Below, piece by piece: positions 7,996-16,149 of a stretch of 34,316 nucleotides of DNA. How positions within the stretch are numbered: the first letter of the stretch is position 1; every line of letters begins with the position of its first letter. Location: NCBI RefSeq assembly GCF_000964545.1, contig NZ_BBVD01000027.1, positions 1-34,316 of the forward strand, read 5' to 3'. This stretch comes from Comamonas thiooxydans (GTDB lineage Bacteria; Pseudomonadota; Gammaproteobacteria; Burkholderiales; Burkholderiaceae_C). The notes beneath the pieces were generated by a model that saw nothing but the letters and a program-made list of their open reading frames with translations, searched no databases and was not told the DNA's origin. A program made the position numbers and the translations under genes.

Positions 7996-9513
7996 ATGTG
8001 GACTTCCGCCCAAGCCAAGCGGCTTGTGTTTCTGGTGCATCGATGGACCGGGGTGGGTGCATGCGTGCTGATGGCGCTCTGGCTCTTCAGCGGAGTGGTG
8101 ATGCTCTTTGTCGGCTACCCCAAACTGTTGCCGACGGAGCGCCTGCAGGCATTGCCTTCCCTGAGCACTGGCCAGAGCTACCTGCCTGTTGAGGCAGCTC
8201 TGAAGCAAAGCCAGTCTGCCGACAAGGTGCAGCAGATTATGCTTACCACTATTGCGGGCCGCCCCAGCTACCGCCTCAAGGAGGCGGACGGCACGCTGCG
8301 GGTGGTTGATGCCGGCACGGGCGTTGTTGCGCAGTTGCCCGACGACGCAGCGGCCTTGCGCAGCGCCAAGGCCTTCCTGTCCGAAGCAAATGGAGTGCTG
8401 CAAGGTCGCACGCAGGACGACCGCTGGACACATTCCGCCTCGCTCGATCCCCATCGGCCTCTCATCAAGGTCCTGATGGACGATTCCGCATCAAGCCTGT
8501 TGTACATATCGTCGACCACTGCCGAGGTGGTCATGGATGTACCGCGCCATCAACGCTACTGGAACTACGTGGGTGCCTGGCTTCACTGGGTGTATATGGT
8601 GCGTGAAGGCTCCAAAGACCCTGTGTGGAGCTGGCTGGTCATCGGGCTCTCGGCATTGGGAACCGTCTCCGCCATTGCCGGTGCCTTGGTGGGCATCTGG
8701 CGATGGCGCTTCCACGGTCGCTACAAATCCGGAGCCAAGACGCCGTATCGGGAGTTCCAGATGCGCTGGCATCACATCACCGGCCTCGTATTTGGAGCGA
8801 TGATGATCTGCTGGATCTTCAGCGGCCTGATGTCCATGAATCCGCTGGGGATCTTCAGCCCGCAAGGACCTCGTCCCGATCTGCGTGCCTACCAGCATGC
8901 AGGTTCAGGAAGCAATCCCTTCAGGTTCACCACGCACGAAGCGCTGACACTGCTCGGTGCCGAGGGGTTTGACACGCGCGAGGTCGAATGGAAAGTACTG
9001 GATGGGCAGCCCTATCTGCTGGCCTTCAATGGACTAGGGGAGACCCGCATCGTGTCCGCAAGCCTTGCTGCGCCCCAGGTAGAGCGGGAACTTGACCGTT
9101 CGAAACTAGAACAGGCCGCGAAGAAGCTGTTCCCTTTTGCCATTCGCTCGACCACGTTGCTGAACGAGTACGACGCCTACTATTACCGTCGGGGTGAGGC
9201 CTCGATGTATTCAGCAGCGGCGCGTGATCTGCCCGTGCTCCGGATGCAATTTGAAGATCCGGGAAACACCAACGTATACATCAGCCCGTACTCAGGTGAT
9301 GTTGTGCTGAGCCTGGACCAAAGGCAGCGTACAGGACGGTGGCTGTTCAATTTCCTGCACAGTTGGGATCTGCCGTGGATGCTGCGCCACGCCTGGCCGC
9401 GTGATGCCATCCTCGTTTTGCTGAGCATTGGTACGTTGGCTCTGGCACTGACCGGCATCGTGCTGGGATACAGGCGACTGAAGCTGTTCATCGGGCATAA
9501 ACGCCGATTTTGA
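7996..9513 (+). CDS. PepSY-associated TM protein (iron-regulated membrane protein, PiuB-like)
   Basis: 505 residues, inner membrane. Four membrane segments are visible: about residues 15-37 (VGACVLMALWLFSGVVMLFV), 210-235 (WLVIGLSALGTVSAIAGALV), 258-280 (GLVFGAMMICWIFSGLMSM) and 470-495 (AILVLLSIGTLALALTGIVL). Between them lie large periplasmic PepSY-type portions. Conserved His residues are present in HRWTG, WLHWVY, WHHITG and HSWDLPW, a pattern seen in the family and suited to heme or metal ligation. Such proteins are usually encoded beside siderophore receptors and are proposed to reduce ferric siderophores in the periplasm. Only 11 bases separate it from the receptor and no strong ribosome site is visible, so translation is probably coupled. 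Confidence 0.9.
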   Translation: MWTSAQAKRLVFLVHRWTGVGACVLMALWLFSGVVMLFVGYPKLLPTERLQALPSLSTGQSYLPVEAALKQSQSADKVQQIMLTTIAGRPSYRLKEADGTLRVVDAGTGVVAQLPDDAAALRSAKAFLSEANGVLQGRTQDDRWTHSASLDPHRPLIKVLMDDSASSLLYISSTTAEVVMDVPRHQRYWNYVGAWLHWVYMVREGSKDPVWSWLVIGLSALGTVSAIAGALVGIWRWRFHGRYKSGAKTPYREFQMRWHHITGLVFGAMMICWIFSGLMSMNPLGIFSPQGPRPDLRAYQHAGSGSNPFRFTTHEALTLLGAEGFDTREVEWKVLDGQPYLLAFNGLGETRIVSASLAAPQVERELDRSKLEQAAKKLFPFAIRSTTLLNEYDAYYYRRGEASMYSAAARDLPVLRMQFEDPGNTNVYISPYSGDVVLSLDQRQRTGRWLFNFLHSWDLPWMLRHAWPRDAILVLLSIGTLALALTGIVLGYRRLKLFIGHKRRF

Positions 9514-9625
9514 TCTTGGGGATGGTGCAATCGAAGAGCGTCGCCTTCATGCCAGGGCGTTAGCTGCTCCCGCGAGTACCAGGCACTGAAGCCAGCCGAG
9601 GCCGGTTGTCCCTAAAGCCCAACCT

Positions 9626-10255
9626 TCATGTGGTGCGCCGCGAGCCGCCACAGAGATAGCCAATCAGCATCTCCACGATGGCCTGCTCGGTCTTCTGGAT
9701 CGGGTGGGGCGTTCCGGGAGGAATGACAGCGGCATGAATCAATGACTCCATGGTCCGCAACACAATCCAGGTGGCGAGATTCAGGTCTTCCTGAATGACT
9801 TCATCCCGATGCTCCTCCAGCAGCTGACGAATGCGGCAATGAATGCTTTGATCGGCCGCGCTCTGATCCGATGGAGCATCAAAGAACGGAAACTCTTTCT
9901 CCAGCACCTGGTGCAGCTCGGGAGCAACCTGATGCGCCGCCAGCCATGCATGCACGATGGCTGCCAGCCGCTCCAGCAATCCTGGCGACGTGGTGCCCGC
10001 CAGGACGGTTTCCATGGCTGCGTGCATTTCTACCGCGTGCCGTTCATGCAGGGCCGTGATCAGGGAATCCTTGTTGGGAAAGTACTGGTAGACGGAGCCG
10101 ACGCTGACCCCGGCGCGTTCGGCAACCAGATTGGTATTGGTTCCTGCATAGCCGCGCTCGCTCAAAACGCGAGCCGTGGCTTCAAGAATTGCATCGACCA
10201 AGGCCCGTGAGCGGTTCTGGCGAGGGATTCGTCGTGGTTGTGGCAGGGTCGGCAT
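9626..10255 (-). CDS. TetR/AcrR family transcriptional regulator
   Basis: 209 residues. The N-terminal DNA-binding domain is clear (residues about 15-65): ILEATARVLSERGYAGTNTN followed by the helix-turn-helix VAERAGVSVGSVYQYFPNK. The C-terminal ligand domain is helical, as in TetR repressors with a TetR_C-type dimer domain (VLEKEFPFFD, then AIVEMLIGYL). It is divergent from the small membrane protein/SIP pair, with 86 bases between start codons. That gap holds two near-identical 18-bp sites, so it most likely represses both itself and the pair. The inducer is unknown. Use of a TetR-type repressor beside a siderophore-interacting protein gene is less common than Fur control alone. Confidence 0.9.
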   Translation of the reverse strand: MPTLPQPRRIPRQNRSRALVDAILEATARVLSERGYAGTNTNLVAERAGVSVGSVYQYFPNKDSLITALHERHAVEMHAAMETVLAGTTSPGLLERLAAIVHAWLAAHQVAPELHQVLEKEFPFFDAPSDQSAADQSIHCRIRQLLEEHRDEVIQEDLNLATWIVLRTMESLIHAAVIPPGTPHPIQKTEQAIVEMLIGYLCGGSRRTT

Positions 10256-10283
10256 AGGTCTGTCCGAACGCGAGTTTTCAATG

Positions 10284-10301
10284 CGAGCAATGGCTCATAT
10301 T
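10284..10301 (+). promoter_or_regulatory. Candidate TetR operator, copy 1
   Basis: The site reads CGAGCAATGGCTCATATT. Its core GAGC-AATG-GCTC is an inverted repeat. A copy with 16 of 18 bases identical lies 29 bases downstream in the same orientation. Both sit in the divergent TetR/SIP promoter gap, so operator function is inferred from position and symmetry. Confidence 0.55.
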
Positions 10302-10312
10302 CTTTCACATAT

Positions 10313-10330
10313 CGAGCAAATGCTCATATT
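10313..10330 (+). promoter_or_regulatory. Candidate TetR operator, copy 2
   Basis: The site reads CGAGCAAATGCTCATATT. It contains the inverted repeat GAGCA-AA-TGCTC and is a near-copy of the site at 10284. It ends just before the GGAG ribosome site (10332-10335) of the downstream gene, so a bound repressor would block transcription initiation or early elongation. Confidence 0.55.
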
Positions 10331-10341
10331 TGGAGTGATCG

Positions 10342-10578
10342 ATGTCCATTCGTTCTCATGAAGCGTTGGCAGCAGCGGCCTGTCAGCCGCCCGCCGCCAA
10401 TGCATTAATCAAGCTGCTGCCAGTCACACAGGCAGTGTTCACCGGATTTCCGATCATCGGGGCGCAGTCTGTGGTGGCCTTGCTGTCTCGGGCATGGTTC
10501 GGCATCTTTGTCGCCCCATCCCTGCTGGTTGCAGTACGGTTGCTGAGCTTCTTGCCCCAGGGAGTGCGCCATGCATGA
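10342..10578 (+). CDS. Small hydrophobic protein co-translated with SIP
   Basis: 78 residues with no family recognised. Two hydrophobic stretches are visible, about 22-45 (ALIKLLPVTQAVFTGFPIIG) and 48-70 (ALLSRAWFGIFVAPSLLVAV), suggesting a small inner-membrane protein. A GGAG site lies six bases before the ATG, directly after the operator-like repeat. Its last 8 bases overlap the start of the siderophore-interacting protein gene, so the two are translationally coupled and under the same promoter. It might anchor the reductase or help pass the siderophore across the membrane; this is inference from coupling only. Confidence 0.7.
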   Translation: MSIRSHEALAAAACQPPAANALIKLLPVTQAVFTGFPIIGAQSVVALLSRAWFGIFVAPSLLVAVRLLSFLPQGVRHA

Positions 10579-11308
10579 AATCGACCACAAGCCGCGCACA
10601 GCAAGAGCCGTGGGAGTCGTGCAGGCAGTTCATTCCATCACTCCACATATGCGGCGAATCACGGTGGGCGGTGACGAGATTGCCGCATTTCTTCAAGTGC
10701 AGGGCGTCGATGAACCAGCCGCCTGGGTCAAAGTCTTTCTTCCCACCGGGGAAGGGCGTGCGTACACGATACGAAGTATCGACTTCAAGGCCGGAACGCT
10801 GGATCTGGACTTTGTTCTGCATGGAACAGGATCCGGCTCCGGTCCGGCCTCTGAGTGGGCATCTCGGGCTTTGATTGGCGAACACATCGGAATCGCAGGG
10901 CCTCGCAGCGGCGGTTTCCTGCTCCCCGGCAATACACAATGGGTCATGCTGGCAGGCGATGCAACCGCTTTGCCCGGCATCCAGAGCATTGCCAGCCGTT
11001 TGCCCGCCGACATCAATGCCAAGGTCTATGCGGAAGTGCTGTCGCCAAGTGAGCATCAGCCTATCGACAGCCTGGCCAAGCTGCGTGTCCAATGGATCAA
11101 TGCCCAGCCGGAGCCCGGCCTGAGCCTGTGTCAGGCGCTGCTGCACCGCCCCTTGCCGACAGGGCCTGGCTACATCTGGATTGCGGGAGAGTCTGCGGCC
11201 ATCCGTAGCCTGAAGCATCATTACTTTCAAGAGCGAGAGTTGCCCAGGCACGGCTTGAGCGCGAAGGGATACTGGAAGTCCGGGGCGGCCGACCACCGGG
11301 AAGCGTGA
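10571..11308 (+). CDS. Siderophore-interacting protein (flavin-dependent ferric-siderophore reductase)
   Basis: 245 residues of the SIP/ViuB family, cytoplasmic FAD enzymes that reduce ferric siderophores with NAD(P)H to free ferrous iron. An N-terminal beta-barrel FAD domain carries ITPHMRRITVGGDE and the flavin-binding RAYTIRS (residues about 63-69). The C-terminal NAD(P)H domain carries GDATALPGI, WIAGESAAIR and the family's terminal KGYWKSG. Length and motif order are complete. It overlaps the preceding small membrane protein gene by 8 bases. With the receptor and PepSY protein upstream it completes an uptake-and-release route, although tonB/exbBD and an inner-membrane permease are not in the window. 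Confidence 0.92.
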   Translation: MHEIDHKPRTARAVGVVQAVHSITPHMRRITVGGDEIAAFLQVQGVDEPAAWVKVFLPTGEGRAYTIRSIDFKAGTLDLDFVLHGTGSGSGPASEWASRALIGEHIGIAGPRSGGFLLPGNTQWVMLAGDATALPGIQSIASRLPADINAKVYAEVLSPSEHQPIDSLAKLRVQWINAQPEPGLSLCQALLHRPLPTGPGYIWIAGESAAIRSLKHHYFQERELPRHGLSAKGYWKSGAADHREA

Positions 11309-11511
11309 TGTGTTTCTCGAGTACCTGCTGTCGGCGGGGCTGATGACGGGTAGCTGCGCTCACCCGGATTCGAATGTGAGCAAGCCGGCAAGTCCGCTCA
11401 GGCGATGCCGGCGTTTGAACTCCTGTCCTTGGAATCGTCGGCTGCCATCGGGCCTGGGAAGATGGTTTGGCGCCGTGATCCACCCAGCCGGCATCATGCA
11501 AGCCGCCAAAG

Positions 11512-11534
11512 AAAAAGCCCGCGTCATGGCGGGC
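11512..11534 (-). terminator. Intrinsic terminator of the small gene at 11556-11807
   Basis: A GC-rich stem GCCCGC/GCGGGC with a six-base loop (11517-11534) is followed on the minus strand by a T-rich run (TTTTTCTTT). It lies 22 bases past the stop of the minus-strand gene. Confidence 0.75.
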
Positions 11535-11555
11535 AGGTCTTTGTTGCGCAACAAG

Positions 11556-11807
11556 TCAAGGGCGCAAGTTGACGGTCTTCGAATATCTGTCGAGGTGCTC
11601 CAGCAGGCGCTCGTAGAGCTCATCTGTCGCCATCGAGTTCAAGACCTCCGCCTTGATCTCTTCGGCGCGCTGGCTGAAGTTGTGTTGCAGATTGCTTTTC
11701 TTGTTGTCATCCAGCGTTTCGATCAGGGCAATGAGAAGTGCTTCTTGCGCCATGATCTGGCCTTTCATCATCCTCAGCTGGGCGCTTTGATTGCCTAGGA
11801 ACTCCAT
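11556..11807 (-). CDS. Hypothetical small helical protein
   Basis: 83 residues and not recognised. It is predicted to be almost entirely alpha-helical, with heptad-like leucines and isoleucines in the first half (MMKGQIMAQEALLIALIETL) and a charged second half ending in HLDRYSKTVNLRP. It has no signal peptide or membrane segment, so it is probably a cytoplasmic dimerising protein. A purine-rich site (AGAGAAAGGG) precedes the ATG and a clear intrinsic terminator follows, which supports a real single-gene unit. Confidence 0.65.
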   Translation of the reverse strand: MEFLGNQSAQLRMMKGQIMAQEALLIALIETLDDNKKSNLQHNFSQRAEEIKAEVLNSMATDELYERLLEHLDRYSKTVNLRP

Positions 11808-12203
11808 CCAACCCTTTCTCTTTCATGATGTGTGTCAAGTTTGAGGAATTATGGTGACTGTAGCTGTCGCGGAAATTTCACCTCCCTCGTTCTCCGAGCT
11901 ACAGAAAGTGACTGGAAGTGTGCAATTGATGCACAGAGGCCGTGGTGTGGCTTGATTCCTGAATCCGGACCGCAGGCCAGCCGTTTTGGCGACCGGGGCT
12001 TTGCTCTTCAAGACATCTTGTGAAGCTGATGGCGCTTGCTGCGCCAGCCGCGTTCTTCCAGCCTGCCGGGCTGAATCTCCGATCCTCCGATACAGGGCTG
12101 GCGCCGGCAGCAAGGCGGGGCTATCTCCATCAAGACAGCAGTTGCTTTGTTACGGACGGATGACATGGAAAAATACCGGGGTTGGTCCATCTACGAGGTT
12201 GTG
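11808..12203 (+). other. Intergenic stretch without a convincing gene
   Basis: About 400 bases between the small helical protein gene and the EamA exporter gene. Short open frames exist, including one starting at 11851 after GAGGAATT that would give 34 residues, but none shows a recognisable domain. It should contain the promoter of the small minus-strand gene and that of the exporter. Confidence 0.4.
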
Positions 12204-13067
12204 ATGCCCTTGTTTCACACCACTGTGTTGACTGGTCTGGCGATGCTGGCCTTTGCCGGCAACTCGCTGCTGTGCCGCCTTGCGCTCCAATCCCACTCCA
12301 TTGATGCCGCGAGCTTTACGGCAGTGCGCCTGGCTTCGGGCGCGGCCATGCTGGCGCTGGTCGTGAGCCTGAAACGCGCTCCCTCTACCGGTGTTGGCAA
12401 CTGGACGTCGGCGGGCTTGTTGTTCGCTTATGCGGCGTTGTTTTCCTTCGCCTACGGGAGTCTGTCGGCCGGTGTCGGTGCCTTGCTGCTTTTCGGCGCG
12501 GTGCAGGCGACGATGGTGGGCGTGGGCCTTTGTCGTGGCGAGGCACTTTCACCCCGGCAGTGGGGCGGATTGGTGCTGGCTTTCGGCGGCCTGGTGGTGT
12601 TGCTGCGACCCGGACTCTCGGCTCCGCCCCTGGGAGCGGCTTTGCTCATGCTCCTGGCAGGGGTTGCCTGGGGGCTGTATTCCTTGCTCGGCAAGGGTGC
12701 AACCGACCCGATCGGCGTGACGGCAGGAAATTTCTTGCGGACGGTGCCGCTTTCGCTGCTGATGCTCGTGTTGGTGCAGGGGCAGGCCTCATGGAGCACG
12801 GCAGGATTGATGTATGCGCTGTGCTCCGGAATGCTGACTTCCGGACTGGGCTACGTCGCATGGTATGCGGCGCTACCTCAGCTGAAGGCGGGGGCTGCAG
12901 CATCCATACAGCTGAGCGTTCCCTTGCTGGCCGCCATCGGTGCTGTCTCCCTGTTGGGAGAGCCCTGGACCATGCGGCTGACTCTGGCTGGTGCCGCCAT
13001 ATTGGGCGGTATCTCATTGATTGTGGTGACCCGGTCTGGCGGCAGGCCTGCTGTGGCAAAAGAGTAG
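12204..13067 (+). CDS. EamA/DMT family transporter
   Basis: 287 residues with about ten hydrophobic segments in two homologous halves (EamA repeats), the layout of drug/metabolite exporters in the inner membrane. The first half starts LAMLAFAGNSLLCRLAL and contains the family-like AASFTAVRLASGAAML. The second half contains LLMLLAGVAWGLYSLLGKG and ends with ILGGISLIVVTRSGG. The start at ATG 12204 is preferred because GAGG lies six bases before it and it places the first TM helix at the N-terminus; an upstream in-frame start at 12147 would add a hydrophilic leader. The substrate (amino acid, metabolite or drug) cannot be told. Confidence 0.88.
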   Translation: MPLFHTTVLTGLAMLAFAGNSLLCRLALQSHSIDAASFTAVRLASGAAMLALVVSLKRAPSTGVGNWTSAGLLFAYAALFSFAYGSLSAGVGALLLFGAVQATMVGVGLCRGEALSPRQWGGLVLAFGGLVVLLRPGLSAPPLGAALLMLLAGVAWGLYSLLGKGATDPIGVTAGNFLRTVPLSLLMLVLVQGQASWSTAGLMYALCSGMLTSGLGYVAWYAALPQLKAGAAASIQLSVPLLAAIGAVSLLGEPWTMRLTLAGAAILGGISLIVVTRSGGRPAVAKE

Positions 13068-13278
13068 TTGTGCAATCCTTTCCCTAGCGCTCTTCAGGAG
13101 CCAGGGGATCAGTGCTTGCAGCATCTTTGTGCTGCTCGAATGTCACAGCTTGAATGCACGGGCTGGTCGATGCACAAGCTCCCATGCGCATCCCTGCCGT
13201 CGTGCCGACGAACATCGCTTTACACGGGTATCCACCGGCAGGAATAGGCTTTCAGTGCCACTTGTAGAAAGGGCTGCC

Positions 13279-13587
13279 ATGAAAGAGCTAGTTGCACTGA
13301 CTGCGTTCGCCTTGATATTGACCGGATGCGTGATGCAGAGGCCGGTCAATGGGCAAGGAATGGATCCAGGCTCCCACCAGGTTGAGAAGAATGCGGATCG
13401 GGATCTTAGAAACAACGATATTCAACAGCGGGATCGTCCGATCGACTTTGAAAACGACTGGGACCGGGATCACTTTCGTGACCGCGGAAACGAGGGCCAT
13501 GAAAATCAAGGCAGCCTATGGCCGTGGCCGGGCTCCGGATTGAGTGGCGGGCGCACCTATCCGGGAGGCCAAAGCTGGGGCTATTAG
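13279..13587 (+). CDS. Small putative lipoprotein, Asp/Arg-rich
   Basis: 102 residues. A lipoprotein signal peptide ends in ILTGC, with the acylated Cys at residue 17, followed by Val at +2, which fits outer-membrane sorting. The mature part is hydrophilic and low in complexity: a charged middle rich in Asp, Arg and Asn (NADRDLRNNDIQQRDRP, then DWDRDHFRDRGN) and a Gly/Trp/Pro-rich end (WPWPGSGLSGG). No domain is recognised. AGAAAGGG about nine bases before ATG 13279 supports this start over the upstream in-frame starts, which would bury the signal peptide. Another small lipoprotein gene follows 350 bases later on the same strand. Confidence 0.7.
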   Translation: MKELVALTAFALILTGCVMQRPVNGQGMDPGSHQVEKNADRDLRNNDIQQRDRPIDFENDWDRDHFRDRGNEGHENQGSLWPWPGSGLSGGRTYPGGQSWGY

Positions 13588-13936
13588 CGCAGCGTCACTC
13601 GTCAACCATAGTGCTGCAACCCGGCAGCCGGGCATGCATGCCTGGTCGGGCGAACCCATTGCGCGGCGCCTTTGCCGGGATCAGGGGAGGGCGCAGCTGC
13701 CATCCCACATAGCTGCGGCGCCCAGGCAGAAGATGAAAAAGCAGGCCGGCTTGCCATCAAACGGCCACTTGGCCATTTGCATGCATTCCCCGGATGTAAA
13801 CGGAGCTCCTTCGCCAGCTGGCAGACATTGCGGGGCATGTCAAAAGAAAATTCCTCAAGATGCCGGCAGTTGTTTGCACAAAGCCGGGCTTACACATTGA
13901 AAAACCGCGCGAATTCGGTCCGTCTAAACTTCGTAC
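13588..13936 (+). other. Intergenic stretch between two lipoprotein genes
   Basis: About 350 bases with no convincing gene. It holds an 18-base near-palindrome CCGGGCATGCATGCCTGG at 13628-13645 and, further on, an AT-richer stretch (13845-13930) that probably carries the promoter of the next gene. Confidence 0.4.
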
Positions 13937-14209
13937 ATGAAAAAACTGTTTGGAGTCTCTGCCCTCGTCTTGCTGTTGTCGGGATGCTACGCGGTGGGCC
14001 CTGGATACAGCTACGGGTATAGCGATACCTACATCTATCAGCCTTATGGCGGCTCGTACTACTACGGGCGGCCTGCATATAGGCCTGGGTACTACCACCA
14101 TCATCACGCGCACCGCCCACCGCACCCAGGCCACGGAGGGCATGGAAATCACCGTCCACCGCATGGAGGCCATCGCCCGGGTGGCGGCCATGGTCACGGC
14201 CATCGCTGA
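13937..14209 (+). CDS. Small lipoprotein with Tyr-rich middle and His-rich tail
   Basis: 90 residues. The signal peptide ends LLLSGC with the lipid-anchored Cys at residue 17. Residues 20-53 are rich in Tyr and Gly (GYSYGYSDTYIYQPYGG). Residues 54-90 are a His/Gly/Pro tail with 14 histidines, starting HHHHAH and ending HGHGHR. Such tails commonly bind Ni, Zn, Cu or Co ions, so a metal-buffering role in the cell envelope is plausible but inferred. No known domain is seen. The ATG start directly precedes the signal peptide. Confidence 0.72.
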   Translation: MKKLFGVSALVLLLSGCYAVGPGYSYGYSDTYIYQPYGGSYYYGRPAYRPGYYHHHHAHRPPHPGHGGHGNHRPPHGGHRPGGGHGHGHR

Positions 14210-14387
14210 ATGACAGGCCTCGACTGGCGCGGTCGAGCGAAGGCTGAGAAACAGATAACGCCGAGGTTTGCCAGGTCAGGGGGCAGCAAGCCAACACGTC
14301 CGGGCTGACGCAAAGCGCCGTGTCACCTGGCGTGACTACCAGAGGGCTGGCCGAGAGGGCGGGCCGTGGCTGGGCGGCTGTGCCTGA

Positions 14388-15140
14388 TTAGAGGTTGCCG
14401 CCCGAAATCTCGATCAGGCTACCTGTGGTGTATGGCGACTCGTCCGAGATGAGCCATACGATTGCATTGGCAACCTCCAGAGCGGTCCCTCCGCGCTTCA
14501 TGGGAACGCCAGCCGCCAGGCGCTGAACCCGGTCCGGCTGTCCCCCGCTGGCATGAATATCCGTTTCAATGAGGCCGGGACGGACAGCGTTGACGCGGAT
14601 ACCTTCCGCAGCCACTTCCTTGGCCAGCCCCAGAGTCATCACATCCACAGCACCCTTGGATGCCGCGTAGTCGACGTACTGGCGTGGCGCGCCAAGTCTT
14701 GCCGCAATGCTGGACACATTCACGATGGCTCCGCCATGGCCGCCATTGGCAGTGCTCATGCGATGCACCGCTTCGCGAGCGCATAGAAAAGCGCCTATGG
14801 TGTTGATGCGAAACATTCGCTCAAGGCGCTGCAAACTGAACTCGGCCAGCGTCTGTGCCGTGTCCACAATACCTGCATTGTTGACCAGGGCGTCCAGGCG
14901 CCCGAACTGTACATCTGCCACGGCAAAAAGACGGCGAATCTGCTCTTCGCAGCCCATATCCGCCTGAATGGCCATGGCGTGCCTGCCCATTTCCGTGATT
15001 TGCGAGACAACCGCATCGGCTGCCGTCTGATCTGTATTGAAGCTGAGCAGTACATCCCAGCCTGCCGCTGCTGCTTGCAGGGCGGTGGCTGCGCCAATGC
15101 CTCGGCTGCCTCCGGTGATGAGCACAACTTTGTTTTTCAT
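14388..15140 (-). CDS. SDR family oxidoreductase
   Basis: 250 residues of a classical short-chain dehydrogenase. The cofactor motif TGGSRGIG is at about residues 8-15, VNNAG at about 90-94, the catalytic Ser is in NVSSIAARLG, and Tyr/Lys are in YAASK. The motif PGLIETDIHASGG and the C-terminal DESPYTTGSLIEISGG are typical of FabG/glucose-1-dehydrogenase-like members. An NADP or NAD-dependent alcohol/ketone reduction in the cytoplasm is expected; the substrate is unknown. The ATG at 15140 is chosen because AAGGAG lies six bases before it and because it starts right before the Rossmann strand; the frame stays open 18 codons further upstream. Confidence 0.92.
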   Translation of the reverse strand: MKNKVVLITGGSRGIGAATALQAAAAGWDVLLSFNTDQTAADAVVSQITEMGRHAMAIQADMGCEEQIRRLFAVADVQFGRLDALVNNAGIVDTAQTLAEFSLQRLERMFRINTIGAFLCAREAVHRMSTANGGHGGAIVNVSSIAARLGAPRQYVDYAASKGAVDVMTLGLAKEVAAEGIRVNAVRPGLIETDIHASGGQPDRVQRLAAGVPMKRGGTALEVANAIVWLISDESPYTTGSLIEISGGNL

Positions 15141-15282
15141 GGGGCTCCTTGGTGATCCATTTGATTCTGCCGCGAGTCTCGTCTCCAGCTTCACGGTTCT
15201 CGATTCATCTTATCGCCGCATTTCCTCTGCGGCCTAGGCTTGATCCGGTCCAAGTGCTCATGCTTTTGTATCTCAAGGCAAC

Positions 15283-15306
15283 AAAAAACCACCTGTAGAG
15301 GTGGTT
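15283..15306 (-). terminator. Intrinsic terminator of the small gene at 15343-15525
   Basis: A perfect 8-base stem AACCACCT/AGGTGGTT with a four-base loop (15287-15306) is followed on the minus strand by six Ts. It lies 37 bases past the stop of the minus-strand small gene and separates it from the SDR gene. Confidence 0.85.
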
Positions 15307-15342
15307 GAAAACCAATCGCAAGGCTGGATTCAAGAGACAGGG

Positions 15343-15525
15343 CTACCAGTATCGGTAGTTGTGGCGCATGCGCAGCAGTCTCTCTTCCTCCTGCTTTTTT
15401 TCCATGTCTGTGGGCTCTTGCGGGTCTAGTTGGGGCGGCGCAGGGAAATCCTTGTCCATGGAGAACAGCTCCTTGGTGGTTTCCCAGAACTTCTGGATTG
15501 GCGGGGGAATACGGCTATCTGGCAT
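15343..15525 (-). CDS. Hypothetical small charged protein
   Basis: 60 residues and not recognised. It starts MPDSRIPPPIQKFWETTKEL, continues with a proline-rich middle (PAPPQLDPQEP) and ends with a charged helix EKKQEEERLLRMRHNYRYW. It has no signal peptide or TM segment. GGAGG six bases before ATG 15525 is a very good ribosome site, and a strong terminator lies downstream, so it is likely expressed as its own transcript. An in-frame start ten codons upstream lacks such a site. Confidence 0.65.
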   Translation of the reverse strand: MPDSRIPPPIQKFWETTKELFSMDKDFPAPPQLDPQEPTDMEKKQEEERLLRMRHNYRYW

Positions 15526-15810
15526 ATAGACCTCCAGTCCTGGATGACGAATCAAGATTGATCGCCAAGCTCCACAGTACTCTTTTTAATAACCTTGAAG
15601 CCCTATCCAATAAGTAAAACGTCAGCTTTGGTGCATAAACAGGATGGGGGCGAGCGCCAGGAAAAGCGGCGATGCCCCGTTTCCATCGGCTCTGACAAGG
15701 CTTCGGGCTGATGGCTCTTGATGCACGGGTTCGGCAATTCAGGTGCCACAGGCTGTCCGAGACTGGCGAGCAGATGCGGCTAGCATGCAAGGCTCAGCAG
15801 TGGAGCAGAC

Positions 15811-16029
15811 ATGGAAAAGTACCGATTCAATGTGTTTGGCGACATCCTGGCCATAGAGCGCAGCAACTCGGGATGGCGCTGCTTTGCGGTTGGGCTCGAT
15901 GGAAAGCTTGGCCCGGTGGATCTGGTCGTTCCTCCCGAGATCACTCATGAGGAGCTGCCTCAGTACCTTTATGACATCTACCATGAGAGCGCGGCATTGT
16001 CGGATGGCGACATCTTCGAGATATCCTGA
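15811..16029 (+). CDS. DUF7661-like small protein
   Basis: 72 residues, probably cytoplasmic. The sequence MEKYRFNVFGDILAIERSNS, then GWRCFAVGLDGKLGPV, and the acidic end resemble a widespread proteobacterial family of uncharacterised 70-75-residue proteins (DUF7661, family assignment from memory). GGAG stands seven bases before the ATG. No operon partner is evident, although a 39-residue frame follows 120 bases later. Function unknown. Confidence 0.7.
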   Translation: MEKYRFNVFGDILAIERSNSGWRCFAVGLDGKLGPVDLVVPPEITHEELPQYLYDIYHESAALSDGDIFEIS

Positions 16030-16149
16030 GCCTCATCCGGATGCTGTCCGCAGCTCGTCAGAGATCTATGGTGCTGCTCCCCATTGTGTCTGTGACTCAT
16101 TCGCCAATCTGTTCGGCACCGACTTCATCACTGCAAGGAGATGGCCGCC

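Noticed and set aside
11310..11798. A 162-codon plus-strand frame after the siderophore-interacting protein gene.
   Set aside because: It crosses a terminator and the small minus-strand gene in antisense, and lacks a ribosome site and domain.
15283..15306. The inverted repeat as an insertion-sequence end.
   Set aside because: A perfect stem, tetraloop and T-run downstream of a minus-strand gene are fully explained by an intrinsic terminator.
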